From Arachnia propionica (GTDB lineage: Bacteria > Actinomycetota > Actinomycetes > Propionibacteriales > Propionibacteriaceae): DNA of 48,045 bases. The notes beneath the pieces are model-generated. The model was not told where the DNA came from. It ran no database searches and saw only the letters and a list, made by a program, of their open reading frames with translations. The DNA lies in the NCBI RefSeq assembly GCF_003932785.1, contig NZ_RQYT01000020.1:1-48045 (forward strand). Direction: 5' to 3'. Made by a program: the position numbers and the translations under genes. Of the stretch, positions 24,379 through 34,255 are shown piece after piece (position 1 is the first letter of the stretch; the number at the start of each line of letters is the position of its first letter).

Positions 24379-25011
24379 ATGCAAGCCCTCCGGACCCAGT
24401 TCGATGCCAGGGAGTTCTCGGGCACGGTGGCCACTCCGACCTGCTGTTCGTGCTGCTGTTGCTGTTGCTGCGTGACGACTGCGGCCACCGCGAGCATCGT
24501 CGGGGCCGGGGCGGCCGCGGTGGCGGGGAACCGGCGCGGGCTGTCCCCTCTCGCCACCTGGTGTGGAGCGATCCTGGGGGTCGTGGCGCCGTGGCTACTG
24601 ATCGTCCCCCTCCTCCTGAGCGCCGTGATCCCGGGGTATGGCGGGGAGATCATTCCCCTGCTGATCCTCGGGGTCCTGCTGACGTGGGCGGCGTACCTGG
24701 CGTTGGGGCGAATACTGCGTCCCCACGCCCGCCTCGGGATCGGAACGGGGATGATGGTGGTGGTCTATGCGTTCGGGTTCTTCGAGCTCCTCATCGTCGG
24801 GCAGGGGCTCATCACGCTCATCAAACGGGAGGATGGCAGCGCCACGTCAGCATTCCGCCGGTACCTGGTGTTCTCGGCCGTGGTGGCCGCCGTGGTCGGA
24901 ATCGTGTTCCTGACAGTGCGTGGCTCTCATGGTCGAACCCTTGCCGAGCAGTTGGCTGATGTGCCGCCCCGGCGGCCGGAGGGCCCACCTCCCGGGGGTG
25001 AGGGCGAGTGA
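24379..25011 (+). CDS. TOMM precursor-like peptide fused to a four-helix membrane protein (copy 2)
   Basis: The 210-residue paralogue of the gene at 22526 keeps nearly all of its first 43 residues, including FSGTV (13-17) and the core C22-C-S followed by seven Cys (25-31) and VTT. The core has 9 Cys against 8 in copy 1. The membrane half is more diverged but aligns well (for example LGVLLTWAAYLAL against LGVLLMWAAYQAL), with four helices at about 62-85, 92-113, 122-147 and 163-181 and a Pro/Gly-rich tail. Stronger conservation of the leader/core than of the membrane part suggests selection by the modifying enzymes. The stop overlaps the dehydrogenase start (GTGA). Confidence 0.7.
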   Translation: MQALRTQFDAREFSGTVATPTCCSCCCCCCCVTTAATASIVGAGAAAVAGNRRGLSPLATWCGAILGVVAPWLLIVPLLLSAVIPGYGGEIIPLLILGVLLTWAAYLALGRILRPHARLGIGTGMMVVVYAFGFFELLIVGQGLITLIKREDGSATSAFRRYLVFSAVVAAVVGIVFLTVRGSHGRTLAEQLADVPPRRPEGPPPGGEGE

Positions 25012-25742
25012 CCCGGTGCTTCGACGACTTCTGGCAGGCCTCGAGCCTCGATACCCACAACCTCGCCGAGTTCGGGCGACAGATGGCGGCCTTCGACGGG
25101 GACGGCAGAACGCTGAGACTCGAGTACTCCGCCGCACCACTGCCGCTGCCCGGGGTCAGGCGTACTGCCCTGGACCGCATCGCGGTCCGGCGGCACAGCA
25201 TCCGGGAATTCGGCGACCGCCCGCTGGGTGACAAGGAGCTGTCCCGGCTGCTGGCCTCCTGCCGTGCCTGGGGCGGTCCGGAACACCGGAGCTTCCCCTC
25301 TGCCGGTGCCTCATACGCGGTGGAGGTGTTCCTCGTCCAGTGGCGGCCAGGAGCACGCATGGCCTACTACGATGCCGTCGACCACGGCCTGGTGGAGCTG
25401 CCGGACCCCGCCCCTGCGTGGGAGGAGGCGTCGTCGCGCATCAATGCGCCGGTGACGGGGGAACCGGCTGCGATGGTGGTGGCGGTGCTCTTCACGGATC
25501 GGTTGACGGACAAGTACGACGAACGGGGCGGCCGGTTCGCGCTGCTGGAGGCCGGCGCCGTCATGCAGCAGCTGTCACTGGTGACGGCGGAACTGGGATT
25601 GGCGGGAGTGGTGGCGGGCGGGCTGGTGGACCGGTACTGGTCCACGCGGCTGGGCGTGCGGGAGTTCGGTGGCCGCGTGGCCTTCGGCTACTTGGTGGGT
25701 CATCCGGCCGATGTCAGAGGAGGACCGGGTCGTCGGCGCTGA
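25008..25742 (+). CDS. SagB-type FMN dehydrogenase of the TOMM cluster
   Basis: This 244-residue nitroreductase-fold protein should oxidise azolines to thiazoles/oxazoles with FMN. It shows the FMN-phosphate motif RRHSIREFGDRPL (61-73), the SagB/ThcOx motif RSFPSAGASYAVEVFLV (94-110), and the helix LEAGAVMQQLSLVTAELGL near 185. It starts with GTG inside the stop of the preceding gene, so it is translationally coupled and ends the operon. The last 29 bases overlap the convergent gene at 25714. Confidence 0.88.
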   Translation: MTRCFDDFWQASSLDTHNLAEFGRQMAAFDGDGRTLRLEYSAAPLPLPGVRRTALDRIAVRRHSIREFGDRPLGDKELSRLLASCRAWGGPEHRSFPSAGASYAVEVFLVQWRPGARMAYYDAVDHGLVELPDPAPAWEEASSRINAPVTGEPAAMVVAVLFTDRLTDKYDERGGRFALLEAGAVMQQLSLVTAELGLAGVVAGGLVDRYWSTRLGVREFGGRVAFGYLVGHPADVRGGPGRRR

Positions 25743-26331
25743 TGCGGACGACCTCCAGGTCGGGGTCCGCCTCGATGGCGGCCGCGATCCGCTCGGTGCA
25801 CCCGACGATCATGCTCGGCAGGTCGATGTCGGCGTCCAACTGGAAGGTGCCCCCCTCGTCCCACATCCGATTCGGCAACATCGGAGGGTCAGCGGGATCC
25901 TCCAGGGCGCGGCGGAGTTCCTCGGTCACCTCGACGACGTCGTAGCTGCGCAATACCCCCTTGTGGGTCGTCAGGTGCTGAGCGGGGGAGGGGCGGCGGC
26001 GTCCGCCGTAGCCGTCCCATTGTCCGATCCACACGGCCCCGGTGGCCAGGGCCAGCAGGACCCTCATGAGTGGGACCCGGGAGTGGGGACACTCAGGACC
26101 TTCCTCAGGTTCCCAGGGCGCCAAGGAGGCGCCCACCCCGCCCCGGTAGGTTCGTCCCGTGGCCGACTCCCAGGAGGCACGGGCGAGGTCCACGCCGGGG
26201 GCGAGGTCGCTCCACCGGACGGGGAAGCCGTCAGGAAAGGTGGCGGGGTTGAAGATCCGGACGAGGCACGGCCAGTGGTCGCCGACCATGGACCCCCAGG
26301 GAAGAGGGACAGCGGGAGGCGAAACGGGCAT
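25714..26331 (-). CDS. Uncharacterised actinobacterial protein
   Basis: This 205-residue soluble protein has no signal peptide or membrane helix. It has a central GAVWIGQWDGYGG segment and a C-terminal FQLDADIDLPSMIVG segment. From memory this layout (a W-x-G-x-G strand, then D-I-D-L-x-S-x-x-V-G, then a short helix ending in E-x-x-x-x-x-x-D-D) recurs in actinobacterial hypothetical proteins without known function. The ATG at 26331 with GAGAG 8 bases before it was preferred to an in-frame GTG at 26346. The gene is convergent with the TOMM operon and overlaps it by 29 bases, so it could influence it by antisense transcription, but nothing ties it to that pathway. Confidence 0.6.
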   Translation of the reverse strand: MPVSPPAVPLPWGSMVGDHWPCLVRIFNPATFPDGFPVRWSDLAPGVDLARASWESATGRTYRGGVGASLAPWEPEEGPECPHSRVPLMRVLLALATGAVWIGQWDGYGGRRRPSPAQHLTTHKGVLRSYDVVEVTEELRRALEDPADPPMLPNRMWDEGGTFQLDADIDLPSMIVGCTERIAAAIEADPDLEVVRISADDPVLL

Positions 26332-26398
26332 GGCGGAGACTCTCACGGTTGCTGGAGCGGCGCAAGACCCTCACGTGGTTCACTCGCCCGGCTGCTTG

Positions 26399-27154
26399 TC
26401 ACGGAGGTGTGATCCAACGCTCGATCAGGCCATGACAGGAGAAGCCGAGTCCGCGGTACAGGCCGAAGCCCATGCGGGTGGATTGGAGGAGGATCGCCGA
26501 GTTCTCGGGCCCCGCAGCGGCGAGTTGCGCGGTGATCCGCCCTCCGTACCCACATCGGCGGTGCGAGGGTGTGGTGGCCACCCAGTAGATGCCGTGGCTC
26601 GTTGTGGTGGTGAGGGAGTACCCGGCTGCCACCGGTTCGTCGTCGTGCGACAGCACCAGCGCTCTCAGCGACGGGTGCAGCAGGACCGCGTTCGAGGCGA
26701 ACAGGTTCACGGTGTCGGTGTGGTCGGCGGACGGATCTGCAGCCGCGAACTGGGCCAGGTGGACTCGACGGAACGACTCACAGGATGCGGCGTCGGTGAC
26801 CCGTGTGATGGTGGCCGAAGCAGGGAGGCGTGGCGCGGCCTCGGGGCGTGACCGTCCGGGTTCGGCAGTCATCAAGGCGACGGATGGTGCCTGCTGGAAC
26901 CCCAGACGCCAACAGCTGAGTGAGGCCGAGGAACCGGAGTGGGTCCAACACCACTGGCGACGTCCCGTGTCCGCAGCCACAGCCAGCGCCTGCTGTGCGG
27001 CCTCCTCCCCGCCGTCCAGGTCGAACGGAATGGTCGCCGAGAAGAAGCTGCCCTCGATGGGGCCCAGAAAACTGATTGCCCGCGAGCCGTGGCGTTCCTC
27101 GAACCCGTACACCCGGAGTAGTGCGAGCAGGGACTCTGCGCAGTGGCGAAGCAT
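26399..27154 (-). CDS. GNAT-family N-acetyltransferase
   Basis: This 251-residue protein has a C-terminal GNAT domain. The acetyl-CoA pyrophosphate loop is RRCGYGG (199-205), preceded by the beta-4 strand GIYWVATTP and followed by the typical ILLQSTRMGFGLYRGLGF segment. The N-terminal ~110 residues form a second, degenerate GNAT-like half with no obvious cofactor motif. The substrate is unknown. It lies 37 bases upstream-reading from pyrC and may be read through from the pyrimidine operon. An acetylation-based self-protection for the nearby TOMM cluster is conceivable but unsupported. Confidence 0.8.
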   Translation of the reverse strand: MLRHCAESLLALLRVYGFEERHGSRAISFLGPIEGSFFSATIPFDLDGGEEAAQQALAVAADTGRRQWCWTHSGSSASLSCWRLGFQQAPSVALMTAEPGRSRPEAAPRLPASATITRVTDAASCESFRRVHLAQFAAADPSADHTDTVNLFASNAVLLHPSLRALVLSHDDEPVAAGYSLTTTTSHGIYWVATTPSHRRCGYGGRITAQLAAAGPENSAILLQSTRMGFGLYRGLGFSCHGLIERWITPP

Positions 27155-27191
27155 GTCACATCTCGATCCGTTACGTCCCGGGGATTGGGGT

Positions 27192-28457
27192 TCACCGGCG
27201 GTGGGTGATGCGGCCCTGCCACATGGTCAGCTCCACCGGGTCGGGCAGGTCGCGACCGTGGTAGGGGTTGTTGTGGCTGCGCGAGGCGGTGGCGGCGCGG
27301 TCCACGACGGCCCGACGGGTGGGATCGAGCAGCACGAGGTTGGCGGGCTCCCCGACCGCGATGGGGCGGCCGTGTCCCTCGGCCCTCCCGATCCGCGCCG
27401 GGGCATGGCTCATCCGCTCCGCCACCTGCGCCCAGGTGAGGCGCCCCGTGTCCACCATGACCTCCTGCACCACGGCGAGGGCCTGCTCCAGGCCGAGCAT
27501 CCCTGGCCGGGCATCCACGAAGGCGTGGTCCTTGTCCTGGGGCGCGTGCGGCGCGTGATCGGTGGCGACGATGTCGATGGTGCCGTCGGCCAAGGCCTCG
27601 CGCACCGCCTCGATGTGCTCGTCGGTGCGCAGCGGGGGGTTCACCTTGAACGTGGTGTCGTAGCCGCTGAGGTTCGACGTGTCCAGGTAGATGTGATGGG
27701 GGGTGGCCTCGGCGGTGACGCGGATGCCACGCCTCTTCGCCCACCGCACCACGTCCACGCCCTCCGCGGTCGAGATGTGGCAGACGTGGAGCCTCGACCC
27801 CGTCGCCTCGGCCAGTGCCACGTCGCGGGCGATGATGACGGATTCCGCGACGGGGGGCCAGCCCGGCAGCCCCAGCCGCCCGGACAGCTCGCCCTCGTGG
27901 CAGCAGGCGCTCGGCCCGGCCAGCGACGAGTCCTGGGAGTGCTGCGCCAGCACACCGTCGAACGGCTTGACCCATTCCAGGGCCCGACGCATGAGACCGG
28001 CATCCATGACGCAGGATCCGTCGTCGGAGAACACCGTCACCTGGGCGCGGGAGCGGTGCATGAGCAGCATCTCCGACAGCTCCTTGCCCGCGAGTCCCTT
28101 CGTGATGGCACCGATCGGGAAGACCCGGCAGTGGCCCGCCGCCGCCCCGAGGTCCAGTACACGTTCGGCGGTCTCGGCGGTGTCGGTCACGGGTTGGGTG
28201 TTGGCCATCGCGAACACGGCCGTGAACCCGCCCCGCGCCGCCGCCAACGACCCCGAGGCCACCGTCTCCGCGTCCTCGCGTCCCGGCTCCCGCAGATGCA
28301 CGTGGAGATCCACCAGACCGGGCAGGGCCCGAAGGCCCGCGGCGTCGATCACCTCCGCCCCCACGGGGCGTTCCGCGACGAAACGGCCATCCTCGACGAA
28401 CAGGTCCGTCACCGTGTCGTCGGGGAGCGTGACCGAGGAGATGACGTGACTGGACAT
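27192..28457 (-). CDS. pyrC: Dihydroorotase
   Basis: PyrC closes N-carbamoyl-aspartate to dihydroorotate, the third step of pyrimidine synthesis. The 421-residue length and motifs fit the class I amidohydrolase type: the metal site HVHLREPG (52-59), further ligands in ATPHH, and the catalytic DHAPH near residue 298. The ATG at 28457 follows AGAAGGA; the open frame upstream overlaps pyrB and is not used. It lies 11 bases after pyrB in the order pepN-pyrB-pyrC. Confidence 0.96.
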   Translation of the reverse strand: MSSHVISSVTLPDDTVTDLFVEDGRFVAERPVGAEVIDAAGLRALPGLVDLHVHLREPGREDAETVASGSLAAARGGFTAVFAMANTQPVTDTAETAERVLDLGAAAGHCRVFPIGAITKGLAGKELSEMLLMHRSRAQVTVFSDDGSCVMDAGLMRRALEWVKPFDGVLAQHSQDSSLAGPSACCHEGELSGRLGLPGWPPVAESVIIARDVALAEATGSRLHVCHISTAEGVDVVRWAKRRGIRVTAEATPHHIYLDTSNLSGYDTTFKVNPPLRTDEHIEAVREALADGTIDIVATDHAPHAPQDKDHAFVDARPGMLGLEQALAVVQEVMVDTGRLTWAQVAERMSHAPARIGRAEGHGRPIAVGEPANLVLLDPTRRAVVDRAATASRSHNNPYHGRDLPDPVELTMWQGRITHRR

Positions 28458-28468
28458 GGCTGTTCCTT

Positions 28469-29389
28469 CTAATCGGCGAGGAGATGGTGGAGGACGCTCA
28501 TCCGGACGGCCACCCCCGCGGAGACCTGGTCCAGCACGATGGAACGGGGATCGTCGGCCGCCGCCGAACTGATCTCCAGACCCCGGTTCATGGGGCCGGG
28601 GTGGGCGATCGCCGCGTGAGGGCGGAGCCTGGCCAGCCGCGGCACCGTCAACCCGTAGGCCTCGATGTACTCGCGTTCGGACGGGAAGTAGCCGTGCTGC
28701 ATGCGTTCCCGCTGCACCCGGAGCATCATCGCCACGTCGACGTCGGCGATCACCTCGTCGATGTCCGTGACCACCCGCACCCCCCAGGACGACACCGAGG
28801 GGGGCATGAGGGTGACCGGCGCCACGAGCACCACCTCGGCGCCGAGCCGTTGCAGCAACAGCACGTTGGAGCGGACCACCCGCGAGTGGAGCAGATCCCC
28901 CGTGATCGCCACGACCTTGCCCGACAGGTCGCCCTGGTCGTGGGCGCGGAAGTGACGCAGCATCGCGTGGGCGTCCAGCAGCGCCTGGGTGGGGTGCTCG
29001 TGGGTGCCGTCGCCGGCGTTGACCATCGAGGCCCGCACCCACCCCGCCGCCTGGGCGACGGTCCCGGAGCCGGGATGGCGCATGACGATGGCATCCACCC
29101 CCATCGCGTCGAGGGTGAGCAGGGTGTCGCGCAGCGACTCGCCCTTCGACACCGACGACCCCTTCGCGGACATGTTGATGGCATCAGCCGACAACCACTT
29201 CGCCGCGATCTCGAAGGAGCTGCGGGTCCGGGTGGAGTCCTCGAAGAACAGGTTCACCACCGTCCGACCCTTCAGGTCCGGCAGCTTCTTCACGGGCTCG
29301 TCCTGGAGCCGGTGCATGCGTTCCGCCAGCTCCAGGATCGAGGCGATCTCGGAATCGCTCAGATCCGCGATGCTGAGCAGGTGCTTCAA
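28469..29389 (-). CDS. pyrB: Aspartate carbamoyltransferase catalytic subunit
   Basis: PyrB joins carbamoyl phosphate and aspartate, the committed step of pyrimidine synthesis. The 306 residues include the carbamoyl-phosphate site STRTRSSFE (52-60) and the HPTQALLD motif. The start is TTG: the N-terminus [10 protein letters not shown] is conserved in the family and the first in-frame ATG would remove 24 residues including it. AAGGGA precedes the TTG. No pyrI regulatory subunit is present. The usual actinobacterial partner pyrR is not upstream; its place is taken by pepN, 15 bases away. Confidence 0.96.
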   Translation of the reverse strand: MKHLLSIADLSDSEIASILELAERMHRLQDEPVKKLPDLKGRTVVNLFFEDSTRTRSSFEIAAKWLSADAINMSAKGSSVSKGESLRDTLLTLDAMGVDAIVMRHPGSGTVAQAAGWVRASMVNAGDGTHEHPTQALLDAHAMLRHFRAHDQGDLSGKVVAITGDLLHSRVVRSNVLLLQRLGAEVVLVAPVTLMPPSVSSWGVRVVTDIDEVIADVDVAMMLRVQRERMQHGYFPSEREYIEAYGLTVPRLARLRPHAAIAHPGPMNRGLEISSAAADDPRSIVLDQVSAGVAVRMSVLHHLLAD

Positions 29390-29404
29390 CAGGGTCCCTT
29401 CCGA

Positions 29405-31984
29405 TCAGGCGCGGCTGCGTTCCTGGACCCGGAGGTTGCGCTCCGCCTCGTCCAGCCTCTCGCTCAGCAGACGACGAACCTGGTCGGTCGGCTCACCCTC
29501 CTCGAGGTAACGGCGGAACCGGTCCACGACCTCCCGGGTGGCCAGGGGCTCCGGGAACAGCCAGCGCAGGGCCGTGCCGATCGCCGCGTAGCCGCGGGTC
29601 TCCCAGCCGTCCTCCCGCTTGGACACCTTCTGCAGCAGATCCGCGTAGGCGTCAACGTAGGGGGCGAGCACCTCGTCCTGTCCGTAGTGGACGAAGCCGG
29701 AGGCGATGCTGCGGTGCGTCTCGTTCGGCACACTCGCGTCGACGGCGGCGAGCTGCCAGGCGGCGGACTTCGCGTCGGCCGTCGGGATCCCGGCCCGGGC
29801 CCCGGCGGCGCGCTCGGCGCCGGCGTTGGTGTTGTCGCGCTCCAACTCGGCGGCGATCTCCTCCTCACCGAAGACCCCGGCACGGGCCAGGGCGGTGACG
29901 ATGAGCCAACGCAGCTCGGTGTCCACCGACAGATCCGTCGGCACCTCCTCGCCGGAGAGCCACACCTTGATGAGCTCCAACGCCTCCGGGCTCCGGGACG
30001 TGCCGATGAGGGTCTTGGCGATGATGAGCTGGGCGTCCGACCCCGGCTCGGCGTCACGCAGCAGCCCCGCGAGGCCGGCGACGAGACGGGCGTTCGCCTG
30101 CTCCCGCAGCTCGGGGGCGGTGAAGCGCCCGGAACAGGCCGCCGCCTGGGCGAGCACCGTCGTCACCGCCGCCATGTCCTTCTCGCTGCCGATCCCGGCG
30201 AGGGCGAGGGACACCAACTCCTGGGGAGCGATCTCGGCGTCACGGACGGCATCCCAGAACAGCGACCACGTGATCGCGCGCGCCAGCGGGTCGTGCAACC
30301 CGTTGATGTGGGCGACCAGCGCGGCGCGGGACGCGTCGTCGAGCCGGACCTTCGCGAAGGTGAGGTCGCCGTCGTTGAGCAGAACGACGGCCCCGCGGGA
30401 CCGGCCGACGAGCTCCGGGACCTCCGTGCGCTCGCCCTTCACGTCGATCTCCACGTAGTCGATCCGCTCCAGCGCCTCGTCACGGACGGCGTAGATGCCG
30501 ATGCCCAGCCGGTGGGTGCGCAGTGTCGGATGCTGCTCAGGGGCGGTCTGGACGATCGCGAAGCGGGTGAAGGTGCCCTTCTCGTCCACCTCGAACTCGG
30601 CCCGCAGCGTGTTGACGCCGCTGGTCTCTAGCCACTCCGAGGCGAACCATGACAGGTCCCGCCCCGAGGCGGCTTCGAGCTCGGTCAGCAGGTCGGCCAG
30701 CGTGGTGTTGCCGAAGGCGTGCTTGGTGAAGTACTCGCCGACCCCCTTGAGGAAGGAGTCGATGCCGACGAAGGACACCAGCAGCTTCAGCACCGACGCG
30801 CCCTTGGCGTAGGTGATGCCGTCGAAGTTCTGCTCGACCTTCTCCAGGTCGCTCATGTCCGCGGCGATGGGGTGGGTGGTGGACAGCTGGTCCTGCAGGT
30901 AGGCCCAGCCCTTGCGTTCGTTGGAGAACGACACCCACGGGTGCGAGTCGGTGCCGTGCTTGCGGGCGATCTCGTCGGCGGCGTAGTGGGAGGCCCACTC
31001 GGCGAAGGACTCGTTGAGCCACAGGTCATCCCACCAGCGCATGGTGACGAGGTCGCCGAACCACATGTGGGCGAGCTCGTGGAGGATGGTGTTGTCGCGC
31101 GCCTCCATCTCGCGGGCGGTGACGCGGGAACGGAAGACGTACTGGTCCCGGAAGGTGACGCAGCCCGCGTTCTCCATCGCCCCGAAGTTGAACTCCGGCA
31201 CGAAGATCTGGTCGTAGGAGTCGAAGGCGTACGGCACCCCGAAGGCGGCCTCGAACACCTCGAAGCCCCGCTGCGTCGTCGTGAGGATGGTGTCCGCGTC
31301 GAGGAACTCCGCCATCGACGCCCGGCAGGCGACGGCCGCGGGCAGCACGCCCTTCGCAGAGGTGATCTCCCCCTTGACGACGTGGTACTCGCCCGCCACC
31401 AGGGCGGTGATGTAGGTCGACATCCGCGGGGTGGGGGCGAACTCGAAGCGGGCCACCCCCTCGCCCGCGGGGACACCGTCGACACTGGGGGAGTTGGAGA
31501 ACACACTCCACTCGGCCGGGGCGAGCACGGTCAGCTGGAACGTGGCCTTCTGGTCCGGCTGCTCGAAGGTGGCGTACATGCGTCGGGCGTCCGCCGTCTC
31601 GAACTGGCTGTACAGATACACCTTGCCGTCGGTGTCGACGAACCGGTGGAGGCCCTCCCCGGTGTGGGAGTAGCGGCCCACGGCCTCGACGACCACGGTG
31701 TGGTCCCCCTCGGTCAGGTCGGCCAACGGCAGGCGGTACCCGTCGAACCCCTCCAGGGGGAGGGCGACGCCGTCCAGCGTGGCGGAGCGGATCTCGTCGG
31801 CGATGATGTCGAGGTGGGTGGAGCCGGACTTCGACGAGAAGTCGAACTCCGTGCGGGAAAGGAAGTTGTGCTCCTTGTCCTCCACGCCATCCCCAGTGAC
31901 GTCGACGGTGACCCGGTAGGCCTTGGCCTGCACGAGGTCGGAACGGGCAGCTGCTTCTTCTCGCGTGATATTGGCGGTTGCCAT
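29405..31984 (-). CDS. pepN: Aminopeptidase N (M1 metallopeptidase)
   Basis: This 859-residue zinc aminopeptidase removes N-terminal residues from peptides. It has the exopeptidase motif FGAMENAG (~265), the zinc motif HELAH with the downstream NESFAEW glutamate (~300-322), and the ERAP1-like helical C-terminal domain. No signal peptide is present, so it is cytoplasmic. The ATG at 31984 follows GAAGGT; a GTG two codons upstream is the alternative. It probably heads a transcript that continues into pyrB and pyrC. A TACAGT box (minus strand, 32030-32035) overlaps a TACTGT facing ligA. Confidence 0.95.
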   Translation of the reverse strand: MATANITREEAAARSDLVQAKAYRVTVDVTGDGVEDKEHNFLSRTEFDFSSKSGSTHLDIIADEIRSATLDGVALPLEGFDGYRLPLADLTEGDHTVVVEAVGRYSHTGEGLHRFVDTDGKVYLYSQFETADARRMYATFEQPDQKATFQLTVLAPAEWSVFSNSPSVDGVPAGEGVARFEFAPTPRMSTYITALVAGEYHVVKGEITSAKGVLPAAVACRASMAEFLDADTILTTTQRGFEVFEAAFGVPYAFDSYDQIFVPEFNFGAMENAGCVTFRDQYVFRSRVTAREMEARDNTILHELAHMWFGDLVTMRWWDDLWLNESFAEWASHYAADEIARKHGTDSHPWVSFSNERKGWAYLQDQLSTTHPIAADMSDLEKVEQNFDGITYAKGASVLKLLVSFVGIDSFLKGVGEYFTKHAFGNTTLADLLTELEAASGRDLSWFASEWLETSGVNTLRAEFEVDEKGTFTRFAIVQTAPEQHPTLRTHRLGIGIYAVRDEALERIDYVEIDVKGERTEVPELVGRSRGAVVLLNDGDLTFAKVRLDDASRAALVAHINGLHDPLARAITWSLFWDAVRDAEIAPQELVSLALAGIGSEKDMAAVTTVLAQAAACSGRFTAPELREQANARLVAGLAGLLRDAEPGSDAQLIIAKTLIGTSRSPEALELIKVWLSGEEVPTDLSVDTELRWLIVTALARAGVFGEEEIAAELERDNTNAGAERAAGARAGIPTADAKSAAWQLAAVDASVPNETHRSIASGFVHYGQDEVLAPYVDAYADLLQKVSKREDGWETRGYAAIGTALRWLFPEPLATREVVDRFRRYLEEGEPTDQVRRLLSERLDEAERNLRVQERSRA

Positions 31985-31986
31985 GA

Positions 31987-34158
<2,172 letters not shown>

Positions 34159-34241
34159 TGGCGCGGTGACGGCTGACGATCCCGCTCACGCCGTCGCGCC
34201 CGAACTCCCGTGGCGGCGGTTTGGTGCTCATGCGTGGAGTG

Positions 34242-34255
34242 TACGTTGGGTGCCC
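34242..34255 (+). promoter_or_regulatory. -10-like box before the second WD40 gene
   Basis: TACGTT (34242-34247) lies 8 bases before the ATG at 34256, with no Shine-Dalgarno. This supports that start over an in-frame GTG at 34166. Confidence 0.35.

Noticed and set aside
26399-27154. GNAT gene as TOMM self-resistance
   Set aside because: It is on the opposite strand beyond another gene and reads with pyrC; nothing links it to the cluster.
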